Below are positions 36,460 to 44,137 of a DNA stretch of 64,000 bases, in pieces. The position numbers and the translations under genes were made by a program. Every line of letters begins with the position of its first letter. The stretch's first letter is position 1. This stretch comes from CALZIK01 sp945787635 (GTDB taxonomy: Bacteria; Acidobacteriota; Thermoanaerobaculia; Multivoradales; JAHEKO01). Under the pieces are notes generated by a model that saw nothing but the letters and a program-made list of their open reading frames with translations, was not told the DNA's origin and searched no databases. The stretch lies in contig CAMYNM010000014.1 of assembly GCA_947259725.1 (NCBI GenBank), positions 34,956 through 98,955 on the forward strand, in the 5' to 3' direction.

Positions 36460-37305
36460 ATGGCTCGCCGCATCCCCGTTTTCGCGCTGGCTCTGCTGGT
36501 TGCCGCCGGACTGACCGTCATGCTTTTTCGAAGCTTTACCGACAGCATGCTGTTCTACCCCGAGCGAGGCCAGTGGAGAACGCCGGCCGACGTGGGTTTG
36601 CCGTTCGAAGAAGCCTGGCTCGATGCGGCCGGAACGCGGATCCAAGCCTGGTGGGTGGCGGGTGAGTCGAGCGGCCCGGTGATCGTCATGTTCCACGGCA
36701 ATGGCGGCACGATCGCCGACCGGCTCGAAAATGTCGCCGAGATTGTCGATAGGTTCGACGCCAGCGTGTTGCAGGTCGAATATCCGGGGTACGGAGATTC
36801 GGGCGGAAGACCGTCGGAGGAATCGCTGTTCGCCGCGGGCGAGGCCGGTGTGCGGGAAGGAAGGCGCCGGGCCCGTGAACGACCGTTGGTGGTTTTCGGG
36901 CGGTCGCTCGGCGGAGCCGTGGCACTCGAAGCCGCGGCACGTGTGCCGGTGGACGGCATCGTCATCGAGTCCAGCTTTACGACTCTCGCCGATATGGCGG
37001 CGTCCACCGGAATCCCCCTGGCTCGGTATCTGGCCGCCTACGACTTCGCCTCGATCGCCACGATCCGCAGTCTCGAGGCACCGCTACTGGTCGTGCATGG
37101 AGACCGCGACGAGGTGGTTCCGCTCGCAATGGGGAAGCGGTTGTCCGATGCAGCAGTGTCCGCGAGGGTCAAACACTTCCATGTCGTCTCCGGCGGCTCG
37201 CACAACGACACCTGGCGGGTCGGTGGGGAGGACTACTGGCGCGCGTGGCGAGATCTGCTTGCCGCCTCGACCGAATCGGCCGGGGCCGGCGCCAGCAAAC
37301 CTTGA
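36460..37305 (+). CDS. Membrane-anchored alpha/beta hydrolase (ABHD13-like)
   Basis: 281 residues from the ATG at 36460. An N-terminal helix (VFALALLVAAGLTVML) anchors it in the membrane. The hydrolase domain has the oxyanion motif MFHGNGG, YPGYGDSGG, nucleophile elbow GRSLGGAVAL (Ser), Asp in VHGDRDEVVP and His in GGSHNDTW, so the triad is complete. YP(G)YG-S-G and the arrangement match the ABHD13/BEM46 type. Substrate undefined; probably an ester or thioester near the membrane. It is convergent with the sulfatase-fold gene (15 bases between stops). Confidence 0.88.
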   Translation: MARRIPVFALALLVAAGLTVMLFRSFTDSMLFYPERGQWRTPADVGLPFEEAWLDAAGTRIQAWWVAGESSGPVIVMFHGNGGTIADRLENVAEIVDRFDASVLQVEYPGYGDSGGRPSEESLFAAGEAGVREGRRRARERPLVVFGRSLGGAVALEAAARVPVDGIVIESSFTTLADMAASTGIPLARYLAAYDFASIATIRSLEAPLLVVHGDRDEVVPLAMGKRLSDAAVSARVKHFHVVSGGSHNDTWRVGGEDYWRAWRDLLAASTESAGAGASKP

Positions 37306-37320
37306 GGCGAACGAGCCGGG

Positions 37321-38781
37321 CTACTGGAGATAGCCGAGGGCCTTGAGCTGCTCGCGGGTGACTTCGTCCATCTCCCGGGGTTCGGCGTTGGTGCCCTCGT
37401 CCACCTGGACCTCGAAAGGCGCTTCGTCCCACCACGCGCGCAGCACATTGCGCAGCCGGCGGAACTCGGCCGGAAACGACTCGGCGACGTTCTCGAGCTC
37501 GTCCGGGTCGTTTTCGAGGTCGTACAGGATCCACGGCACATCCGGACCGCCGATCCAACGTTGATCGGCCGGAACGGTGGCGTTGGTGAGCTTGAATCGG
37601 CGATCTCGAACGATCTTGAGCCACTGTCGATTCTCGCCGTAGCCTGCCTCGGTAAACGCGTACTTCGGTTCTTCGGTCGGTGCGTCCCCGGGCGGCCATA
37701 GACGTGGCGACAGCGACCGGCCCTGCATCCACCGGCCATCGTCGAGATCGACTCCCGCCGCTTCGAGGAGCGTCGGCGCGAGGTCGATGAGCTCGACCGG
37801 CTCCGAGTCGACGCCGGGCGGAACGACGCCCGGAAAGTGCACGATAAACGGTACCCGCACGCAGGTCTGAAAGCCGAAACGCCCGTGGTCGAAATAGTAA
37901 TAGTGCTCGCCCAGGGATTCCCCGTGGTCTGACGTGAAGACGGTGAGTGTGTTGTCGAGCAGCCCATTGCCGTCCATCGCCTCGAGGAGCGAGCCGATCT
38001 GGTGATCCGTGTAGGCGATCTCGGCGTCATAGCGCGCGACATAGAAGGCGAGCTCATCGCGTCCGTCGAGAACCTGCGAGGCCCCGATGGCGGTCATCTG
38101 CTGACGGTCGCGGTCGGCTCGAATCGCGATTCTGGGCTCTGGTGTGAACCACTCGTCGTCTTGGAAGCGGTCACTCCAGGGCTCGGGTGGGGTGTAGGGG
38201 GCGTGTGGATCGAGGTAGTGGATCCAGAGGAAATAGGGCTTCGATCCGTCCAGTCCATCGATGATGGCGCGGGCCAGCTCGTTGACGGTCTCGGCGGTGG
38301 TCGAATCGCCGCCGGGTGTCGGCGGGGGAGACTTCCAACTTTCGAGATAGGTATCGAAGCCCTGGCCGAATCCGAACTCGCTGCCGACCGCGCCGTTAGA
38401 CACCACGGCGTGCGTTTCGTAGCCGCGATCCTTGAGCTCCTCGGCAAGCATGCGGAACTTCTCGGGCATCGGGATGCCGACCTTGCGCACGATGCCGTTG
38501 TCTTTCGGGTAGGTCGCGGTGAACATCGAGGCGAACGACGGACCGGTCTTCGGCCACTGGACCGAGGGGTTCTCGAATCGCAGTCCTTCCGCAGCGAGCC
38601 GGTCGACCACCGGCGACGTCACGCGTGGATAGCCGTAGCTCGACAGGTGATCGGCCCGTAGGGTGTCTACGGTAATCAGGAGAATGTTGGGGCGCTCGGG
38701 AAACGGCGACCGCGAGCACGCGATCAGGCCGAGTAGGAGGACAGTGAGCGGCGCGAGCCGCCATCGAGGAAGCATGGGCAT
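37321..38781 (-). CDS. Sulfatase-fold lipoprotein lacking the formylglycine Cys/Ser
   Basis: 486 residues from the ATG at 38781 (ATG 38775 and TTG 38802 are alternatives). The signal ends in LLGLIAC, giving a lipidated Cys. Alkaline-phosphatase-superfamily core: NILLITVDTLRADHLSSYGY with the metal Asp, later HYLDPHAPYTPPEPW, VFTSDHGESLGEHYYYFDHG with Asp-His metal ligands. The site of the sulfatase C/S-x-P-x-R signature reads K-T-G-P-S-F-A-S, i.e. Thr in the nucleophile position and Phe for Arg. So it cannot be matured to formylglycine. Thr-type members act as phosphatases, phosphodiesterases or phosphotransferases. Expected in the periplasm. Substrate unknown. Confidence 0.87.
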   Translation of the reverse strand: MPMLPRWRLAPLTVLLLGLIACSRSPFPERPNILLITVDTLRADHLSSYGYPRVTSPVVDRLAAEGLRFENPSVQWPKTGPSFASMFTATYPKDNGIVRKVGIPMPEKFRMLAEELKDRGYETHAVVSNGAVGSEFGFGQGFDTYLESWKSPPPTPGGDSTTAETVNELARAIIDGLDGSKPYFLWIHYLDPHAPYTPPEPWSDRFQDDEWFTPEPRIAIRADRDRQQMTAIGASQVLDGRDELAFYVARYDAEIAYTDHQIGSLLEAMDGNGLLDNTLTVFTSDHGESLGEHYYYFDHGRFGFQTCVRVPFIVHFPGVVPPGVDSEPVELIDLAPTLLEAAGVDLDDGRWMQGRSLSPRLWPPGDAPTEEPKYAFTEAGYGENRQWLKIVRDRRFKLTNATVPADQRWIGGPDVPWILYDLENDPDELENVAESFPAEFRRLRNVLRAWWDEAPFEVQVDEGTNAEPREMDEVTREQLKALGYLQ

Positions 38782-38886
38782 GAAACCTGGGGGATGAGTC
38801 AATGAGAAATGCCGAGGAGCGTACGCGGGCCGGAGGACGGCGCCTCGCCGGCGGATCCTAGCAAGGTTCCCCCGCCGGACGGGACC

Positions 38887-39150
38887 TTAGCGGGGCTCGA
38901 TCGGCTCGGCCGACTGGATCCGCCGGAGGGTCTGCGCGTCGATGCGCCCGCCGCCCGGAGCCGGCGGGGCAGCCGGGCTGTCGACGAAAGGTCGTCCGGG
39001 TGGTGGTTCGGTCACCGCGGGTCTCGCGCTCCGCTTTGGGGAGGGCGACCGGCTCTGCTTGCGAAACAGACGGGGCAGTGCCCGCGCCGCGACCCAGATC
39101 ACGGCCACGATGAGCCACACCCATTCGCTCAGCTCGCTCAGTTCGCTCAT
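38887..39150 (-). CDS. Small single-pass membrane protein, unknown
   Basis: 87 residues: a short N-terminus SELSELSEW, one membrane helix (VWLIVAVIWVAARALPRLF), then a basic Ser/Arg/Lys patch and a Pro-rich tail that ends GRIDAQTLRRIQSAEPIEPR. No known family. Codon choice with strong G/C in third positions and the position between two genes support expression, although the SD is weak. The basic patch after the helix suggests an N-out/C-in topology. I cannot suggest a role. Confidence 0.5.
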   Translation of the reverse strand: MSELSELSEWVWLIVAVIWVAARALPRLFRKQSRSPSPKRSARPAVTEPPPGRPFVDSPAAPPAPGGGRIDAQTLRRIQSAEPIEPR

Positions 39151-39254
39151 AGGCGAACTATATCGCCCAGCTCCCGCCTGCCGGGCTCCTCGAGCGGCTC
39201 ACCGGCTTGGCGGACCGTCTGTCGGCGAGGCTGCGCGGCGGATTCGAATCCGGC

Positions 39255-40283
39255 TCAGAGACCCTGGGCTTTGAACCAGTCGACGACCTGGGCGATCGAG
39301 CCGAAGCCGCCCTGGTGAATCGCGCCACGCCCCGGGCGATAGAACTCGCCATGGTACGTCCCACCGGTGTCGCGCCGGATCGAGGTCGGACCGCCGGAGG
39401 GGTTCATGTTGCCGTACCAGACGAGCGCCTGCTGGTCGCGCTCGCTCAATCCGGCGCCGGCGGGCAGTCCGCCCATCTTGTTTTCGTAATTGCTCACCGC
39501 AGCGGCGATCGTATTGCCGTAACCCACCGTGTTCGGGTTGACGCCGCCCGGTCCGTTGCCGAGCTGGGTTCTGGGTCCGATGACCGTCCAGATGGTCGGG
39601 TTGTTTCCCTTGAACCGCCAGAGTTGTGTCTTGGTCGATTGAATGAGCAGCGAGGAGGCGGCCAGTTGGTCGGCCGCGGAGAGAGGCCCACTGGTGGGTC
39701 CGGGATCCGGATCGGGGTCGGGATTCGGGTTGGGATTCGGGTTCGGGTTCGGGTTCGGATCGGGATCCGGACATTGCGGCGGAGGAGGCGGCGGCTCGGG
39801 TTCCGGGAAAAGATCCTCGAGCGTGATGTCCGAGGCCACGAAGCCTGCGAACTGGGCCATGTCGTCCTCGCTCTTGGTGCGCCGCCGCAATCGCGGCATA
39901 TCGGCGAAGGTCGTCTCGAAGGCGACGCCGTCGCCCGGCCTCAGCTTCGGCGCTTTCTTGCACAGAGTGAGCTCGTTTTTCTTGACCCGCCCGTTGAGCT
40001 TCATCTTGGTCACGTCGCCGTTGCGGTGGAGGACGGTGACGTCGGTCTTGATCTGGCCCTGGTCGCCCTTCTTGGTGGTGTTCGAGTAGAAGACGCAGAT
40101 CTTGGCGTCGGTGAGGCGAACGGGCACGAAAACGCCACCGGTGATCTCGGTCGGGTGGACCTGCTCCGCCTTGCTGGCCTGGAAGACCGAATCGGTGACC
40201 AGCAGGGTCCCCGCAAAGGCGTTCGACGCAAGGCCCACGAAGGCCATGAGGGAGCAAATAGCGATGACAATTGATTTCTTCAT
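39255..40283 (-). CDS. Exported protein with (Asp/Asn-Pro)n linker, unknown
   Basis: 342 residues; SD GGAGG 6 bases before the ATG. A clear signal peptide (SIVIAICSLMAFVGLASNAFA) leads to an N-domain of ~140 residues (GTLLVTDSVFQASKAEQVHPTE, RLTDAKICVFYSN) with beta character. A rigid linker follows: PEPEPPPPPP followed by alternating Asp-Pro/Asn-Pro dipeptides at about residues 170-197. The C-domain contains WRFKGNNPTIWTVIGPRTQLG and STRRDTGG-like TSIRRDTGGTYHGEFYRPGR, plus a conserved-looking ALVWYGNMNPSGGP. I do not recognise either domain. The linker resembles those of surface-displayed or cell-wall proteins. It should be secreted to the periplasm or outside. Confidence 0.7.
   Translation of the reverse strand: MKKSIVIAICSLMAFVGLASNAFAGTLLVTDSVFQASKAEQVHPTEITGGVFVPVRLTDAKICVFYSNTTKKGDQGQIKTDVTVLHRNGDVTKMKLNGRVKKNELTLCKKAPKLRPGDGVAFETTFADMPRLRRRTKSEDDMAQFAGFVASDITLEDLFPEPEPPPPPPQCPDPDPNPNPNPNPNPNPDPDPDPGPTSGPLSAADQLAASSLLIQSTKTQLWRFKGNNPTIWTVIGPRTQLGNGPGGVNPNTVGYGNTIAAAVSNYENKMGGLPAGAGLSERDQQALVWYGNMNPSGGPTSIRRDTGGTYHGEFYRPGRGAIHQGGFGSIAQVVDWFKAQGL
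39699..39771 (-). repeat. Hexanucleotide-type coding repeat (Asp/Asn-Pro dipeptides)
   Basis: About 12 copies of a 6-base unit of the type (G/A)A(C/T)CC(C/G/T), read on the minus strand, encode alternating PD and PN dipeptides in the exported protein. Such perfect short repeats in a linker are prone to slippage and may vary between strains. Confidence 0.75.
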
Positions 40284-40459
40284 GCCGAGCCTCCGGAGGG
40301 GGTGAGGGGCCGAGTGTACCGGATCCCAGAATTACCCAGAAAGCGGCTCTCGGCTGTGGCGTATTTCACTCGCTCTCGGCCGGCCGTGCTCGGTCCTGAC
40401 TCGGGCCGTGCTCAGGCACACCAGCGGGGTCCGCGAGCCGCGCAGCGGGAGCGGGCTCG

Positions 40460-42481
40460 CTACCGATCCAGGACGACGGTTCGGACCGAAAGCCCGGCGC
40501 CTTCGACCGCGACCTCGACGTCCTCGAGCTCTTTTGCGGTGAGAGTTGCGGAGGTCGAGAAGGCGAGCAGGTACTGGTTGCGTAGCTCTGCGTTGATGGC
40601 GGCATAGACGGCGCCGAGCTCGCCCATGTCGGCGATCGAGAAGAGGCGGCCTCCGGTCGCTTTGCTGAAGCTTTCGAGAAAGGCATCTGCTGGAGGCGCT
40701 TTCTTCGGCTTGTCGCTCATCCAGGCGCCGGGCATGCGGTTGTAAGCGTCGCTGATCGCGATCACGTAGACCGGCACTCCCAGGCGGCGAGCCTCCTCGA
40801 GGCAGCGCTTGGTGCTGAATTTGCTGCCGTAGTCGCGACCGTCGGTCAGGAGCACCAGGGCTCGCCGACCCGGTTCGTTCTCGAACTGGCTGAGGGAGTA
40901 GATGATCGCGTCGTAGATCGCGGTGTTGCCGCCAACCTGCATGCGGCCGAGCGCGGGGAGCAGAATTCCAATGTCGCCGGTAAGGCTCTGTGCCAGCCGG
41001 GGGTGCGTGTCGAAATCGACCAGGAAAGCGCGGTCGTCGCGGAGGACCGTCTGTGAGATGAAGCTGGCCGCGGCTCGTCTGGTGTCTTCCATCAGGAAGT
41101 CCATGCTTCCGGAGCTGTCGATGATCAGTCCCAGCACCAGCGGGACCTCCTCGGCGAGGGCGAAGCGCTCGATCGGCACCTCACGGCGACCTCGCCGCAA
41201 CCGGAAGTAGGCTTCGGTGAGATCGGGCACCGGTCGCCCCTCCCGATCGTTGACCACGGCGTAGACCTCGACCAGGTTGACCTCGATCCTCTCGCTCGCG
41301 ACCTGCTCAGAAAGAAGGCGGGCGTCCTCGAGCGAAGCGCCGCTGGCGAGGTGGGCGACGACGCGGACGAAATCCGAGGGTCCGACTCTCCCCTCGATGA
41401 CCGCCTCGACCAGGTTGCCGACCCGCGCTTCGGCGATCGTGGCCACCAGTGAATCGTTCTGGTAGATCTCGATCCTCTCGAGAGTCTCGGCCGGCGGTAC
41501 CGAGACCTCGGCGATCACCGTGGTCGTTCCCTCTCCGGATTGGGTGTGGTCGAGACTTCGTATGCGAACCGCGAAGGGCTGCTCCTCGAGGTTGACGGTG
41601 ATCTGGTCAGCTCCCAAGACGACGCCTTGATGGCCGAGCGCTTCAACGCGCACCACCCGGGCGCGAGGCTCGCGTCCGAGATCGAGCGTCGCGCCGAACG
41701 GAGCTCGTTCGTCGGTCTCGATCCGCTCGCCGTCGAGATAGAAAACCGCCGAGCGCACGCCCTCGAGGCTGACGACGGTTCGAAAGCGTACCCGGCCCAC
41801 AGCGGGTCGATCGGAAGGCGGGACCAATTGGATGACTTCGCCGCGGCCTGCTGCAGACGGCTCCGACGGTGCCTGAGCGCCAGCGGGCACGCGCGGGGTT
41901 CTCGGCTCGTACGGCGTCGGCAGCGGTATTCGGGCGGTGGGCGGCCTGACAGAGGCGCCCGCACGGACCGCGCCGGTGTCCTCATCGGCCAACGTCACGA
42001 GATCGGCGGCGGGTGAGGGCAGCTCGTCGGTGAGATCGACCAGCACCGCGCCCCAGCTCCCGGTGGCGAGATCCTCGACGGCGAGGGCCGCATCCTGGAA
42101 GTCGTCGGGGACCGCGATCGTCGCGAGATACACCCAACCAGCCCCCGCCCGGTCGGCGGGCCACTCGACGGTCCGGGTGTAGGTCAAGGCCTCGGCGTCA
42201 ACCGCCGGAGCGAGCAGAGTGATCGTCCAGCGGGAGCCGGCTGACGGCAGGTCAGCCCGTGGAACCTGGACCGACAGCCCGGCTTCCGCTCCGTCGCTGA
42301 GAGCCAGAGACCCCCGCACCTCGAGGGCTCCACTCTCGAGCTCGCCCGACTCGAGAAGTCGGCTCGTCCGGATCAGATTTCTTCCGTGCGCCGCGGTGGC
42401 CTCCAGGTCGAGAGCTGCTGCCGGAAGCGCCAGACTCGACGCCAGCGCCATCGCTCCTAGCCTGCGACGGAATGGCTTCAT
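40460..42481 (-). CDS. VWFA-related exported protein (acidobacterial type)
   Basis: 673 residues, ATG overlapping the upstream gene stop by ATGA. Signal peptide (LGAMALASSLALPAAA). The N-terminal ~370 residues contain beta-sandwich domains (PSDRPAVGRVRFRT, VVSLEGVRSAVFYLDGE, and a repeat of VNLEEQPFAVRIRS type). From about 400 comes the diagnostic EVNLVEVYAVVNDREGRPVPDLT. The VWA domain then has an intact MIDAS start IDSSGSMDF and later LLTDGRDYGSKFS, ending ELRNQYLLAFST. This matches the family of VWFA-related proteins that is greatly expanded in Acidobacteria. MIDAS proteins bind protein partners through a divalent metal. It should be on the cell surface or in the periplasm. Confidence 0.9.
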   Translation of the reverse strand: MKPFRRRLGAMALASSLALPAAALDLEATAAHGRNLIRTSRLLESGELESGALEVRGSLALSDGAEAGLSVQVPRADLPSAGSRWTITLLAPAVDAEALTYTRTVEWPADRAGAGWVYLATIAVPDDFQDAALAVEDLATGSWGAVLVDLTDELPSPAADLVTLADEDTGAVRAGASVRPPTARIPLPTPYEPRTPRVPAGAQAPSEPSAAGRGEVIQLVPPSDRPAVGRVRFRTVVSLEGVRSAVFYLDGERIETDERAPFGATLDLGREPRARVVRVEALGHQGVVLGADQITVNLEEQPFAVRIRSLDHTQSGEGTTTVIAEVSVPPAETLERIEIYQNDSLVATIAEARVGNLVEAVIEGRVGPSDFVRVVAHLASGASLEDARLLSEQVASERIEVNLVEVYAVVNDREGRPVPDLTEAYFRLRRGRREVPIERFALAEEVPLVLGLIIDSSGSMDFLMEDTRRAAASFISQTVLRDDRAFLVDFDTHPRLAQSLTGDIGILLPALGRMQVGGNTAIYDAIIYSLSQFENEPGRRALVLLTDGRDYGSKFSTKRCLEEARRLGVPVYVIAISDAYNRMPGAWMSDKPKKAPPADAFLESFSKATGGRLFSIADMGELGAVYAAINAELRNQYLLAFSTSATLTAKELEDVEVAVEGAGLSVRTVVLDR

Positions 42482-43017
42482 CGCGGCAGAATTCTCGCGC
42501 GGTCGAGAAGCAGGTATCGGTGATTGTCGTGCGTGAGCCGCAGGTAGCTTCCGTCCGAGCCTTCGACCCCGCCATCAACCTCCTCGCGACCGACGAGCTC
42601 CACCGAGTCGCCGACACCCACCCGCTCGAGCTCCTTGAGGACCGGGCGGCTCCGCGGCACGAGATGGAGAACCACGAGCGTTCCCTCGGGCCGTTGCTTC
42701 GCCGTCCAGTAGAAATTGCCGCCGCCCGAGTCTCCGATCTTCACCAGGCCGGGATCGCTGTAATCGCCGGTGGTCACGATGGCGTGGTGGGTGAAGAACG
42801 GCGCGGACTTGTACTTGGCGCGCTCGATCAGCCGGACGTCGCCGGCATGCGTGACCTCGGGATCCCACGCCGCCTCGTAACGCACCGCCTTGTATTGAAT
42901 GTAGCCGTTCTCGGCGGCCACGATGGTGTTCGCCACGACGCGGCCTGCGGACGGCCAGCGCAGATAGAGAAACGCCGCAGCGACGGCGAGTAGCAGGACG
43001 ACACGGCGGAGGTTCAC
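42478..43017 (-). CDS. Membrane-anchored conserved hypothetical protein (179 aa)
   Basis: GTG start at 43017; a frame to 43260 covers the neighbouring gene and is not coding. One N-terminal helix (VVLLLAVAAAFLYLRW) followed by an extracytoplasmic domain: NTIVAAENGYIQYKAVRYEAAW, THHAIVTTGDYSDPGLVKIGDSG, TLVVLHLVPRSRPVLKELERV. No known family comes to mind. Its stop overlaps the VWFA-related gene start, so the two are coupled and the proteins may act together at the envelope. An OmpA-type barrel gene lies 37 bases upstream. Confidence 0.65.
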   Translation of the reverse strand: MNLRRVVLLLAVAAAFLYLRWPSAGRVVANTIVAAENGYIQYKAVRYEAAWDPEVTHAGDVRLIERAKYKSAPFFTHHAIVTTGDYSDPGLVKIGDSGGGNFYWTAKQRPEGTLVVLHLVPRSRPVLKELERVGVGDSVELVGREEVDGGVEGSDGSYLRLTHDNHRYLLLDRARILPR

Positions 43018-43054
43018 GAATCGCTCACGCCGCCGGATCGCCTGGCGGGCAGCC

Positions 43055-43630
43055 TCAGAAGCCCCAGGTCGCCCCCACGGAAATCGTCTCGAAGGTGTCT
43101 GCCACTCGCGCGATCTCGGCAAACGCGCCGATCGGACCGGCGATAGCGAAACGGATACCCGCGCCGTAGACCAGTTCCTCGTCGTCCACAGAGGCCAGCT
43201 TGAAATCGCTGAAGGCCTCGGAAACGTCGCTATCCCAGGAGGCAATTCCCAGACGACCATAAAGGAAGACGTTCTCGCTGAGCGGCCAATGCGGCAGGAT
43301 CGAGATCGTGACCGCGGAGGAGTCCGCTTTTGCCGGCGCTACCAAGGCGGTGCACAGCACGTCGGGAGTGCAGATCGTGTCCTCCCGGGCCGTTCCGAAG
43401 TCGTGATAGACACCCTCGATCGCGAGATGCCGGCTGATGTGGAAGCCGACGCCCAGGCTCCAGCCCTCGTCCTCGTCGGAAATAAGGCGTTGAAACTCGG
43501 CGCTCACGTCGAGATCGGTGGATGCGTTGGCAATCGCGCCGCTGACGTAGAAGGGCCCGGAGGCCTCGGCGGGCAGCGAGGTGAGCAAGGCTCCCAGGAC
43601 GAGCGCCGGCCAGACAAGGGTTCGTCTCAT
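43055..43630 (-). CDS. OmpA-like outer-membrane beta-barrel protein
   Basis: 191 residues from the ATG at 43630. Signal peptide (WPALVLGALLTSLPAEA), then alternating beta strands such as GPFYVSGAIANAS, GWSLGVGFHISRHLAIEGVYHDFG, ENVFLYGRLGIASWDSD, ELVYGAGIRFAIAG and the C-terminal ISVGATWGF. The end in Phe is the BamA-recognised outer-membrane signature. Eight strands fit the length. Two Cys residues in the loop DTICTPDVLCTA could form a disulfide on the surface. Role probably structural or adhesive. First gene upstream of the anchored hypothetical protein and the VWFA-related gene. Confidence 0.87.
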   Translation of the reverse strand: MRRTLVWPALVLGALLTSLPAEASGPFYVSGAIANASTDLDVSAEFQRLISDEDEGWSLGVGFHISRHLAIEGVYHDFGTAREDTICTPDVLCTALVAPAKADSSAVTISILPHWPLSENVFLYGRLGIASWDSDVSEAFSDFKLASVDDEELVYGAGIRFAIAGPIGAFAEIARVADTFETISVGATWGF

Positions 43631-43748
43631 ATCCCGTTCTCCATCGGATGCCGGTGGTGGATTCCCCGGTGGCGCTCTTCGAAAGCACGCCCCGTGCCAT
43701 CCACGTCGGCGGCCTCCGTGACGCGTACGGAGCCGCCTGGCGGAAAGA

Positions 43749-44018
43749 TCAGCGATCGCCGCGCTTTTTCGAGGTAATGGCCGGATGGTGCCCTCGGCTG
43801 TCGGGGTGGCCGGATGATGTCGCGGCGGTATTCGCGATCGGGCCGGATCCTTCGCCCAGGATCTCGATTTCGCCGGCTTCGACCAGTTTCTTGAATGATT
43901 CACGCTCGGCGTCGGGCGTGGCGACCTGACCTTCTCTGCCGGGTCCAAGATGAAGCACGCGGCCCCGGGACAGATGGATCTTGATCGGCCTGCGCGTCTT
44001 GTTTCGGATCGATTTCAT
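43749..44018 (-). CDS. Conserved small hypothetical protein (89 aa)
   Basis: ATG at 44018 with AAGGACGG upstream. The first ~55 residues look like a folded domain: MKSIRNKTRRPIKIHLSRGR, VLHLGPGREGQVA, RESFKKLVEAGEIEILGEG. Similar short proteins with this RNKTRRPLKI...VLHLGPG pattern occur in many Gram-negative genomes, with some likeness to phage tail-associated or type VI-related small proteins, but no function is known to me. The last 30 residues are a disordered Ser/His/Lys-rich tail. Stands alone between two envelope genes. Confidence 0.65.
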   Translation of the reverse strand: MKSIRNKTRRPIKIHLSRGRVLHLGPGREGQVATPDAERESFKKLVEAGEIEILGEGSGPIANTAATSSGHPDSRGHHPAITSKKRGDR

Positions 44019-44120
44019 AGGCAATCACCGTCCTTTCGTAGCGCATTCTACTCCTCGGCCGCATTCCCGAGACGGGCTGGTGGCCTCGGGTACCTTTTCG
44101 CGATGGGCAACGTTCGTCGC

Positions 44121-44131
44121 TACAATACGCG
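44121..44131 (+). promoter_or_regulatory. Putative -10 element TACAATACGCG
   Basis: The same 11-mer occurs, inverted, before the gene starting at 59818. Here it ends 6 bases before the ATG of the DUF5916 gene. If TACAAT is the -10 box the transcript would begin within a few bases of the ATG, i.e. be almost leaderless. Confidence 0.4.
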
Positions 44132-44137
44132 CCGAAG

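Noticed and set aside
39699..39771. Short tandem units that could suggest a CRISPR or VNTR array
   Set aside because: Units are 6 bases, in frame, and encode a Pro-Asp/Asn linker; there are no spacers.
40284..40459. Possible small RNA or gene between the linker protein and the VWFA-related gene
   Set aside because: No coding frame, no convincing stem-loop and no promoter-like box could be supported.
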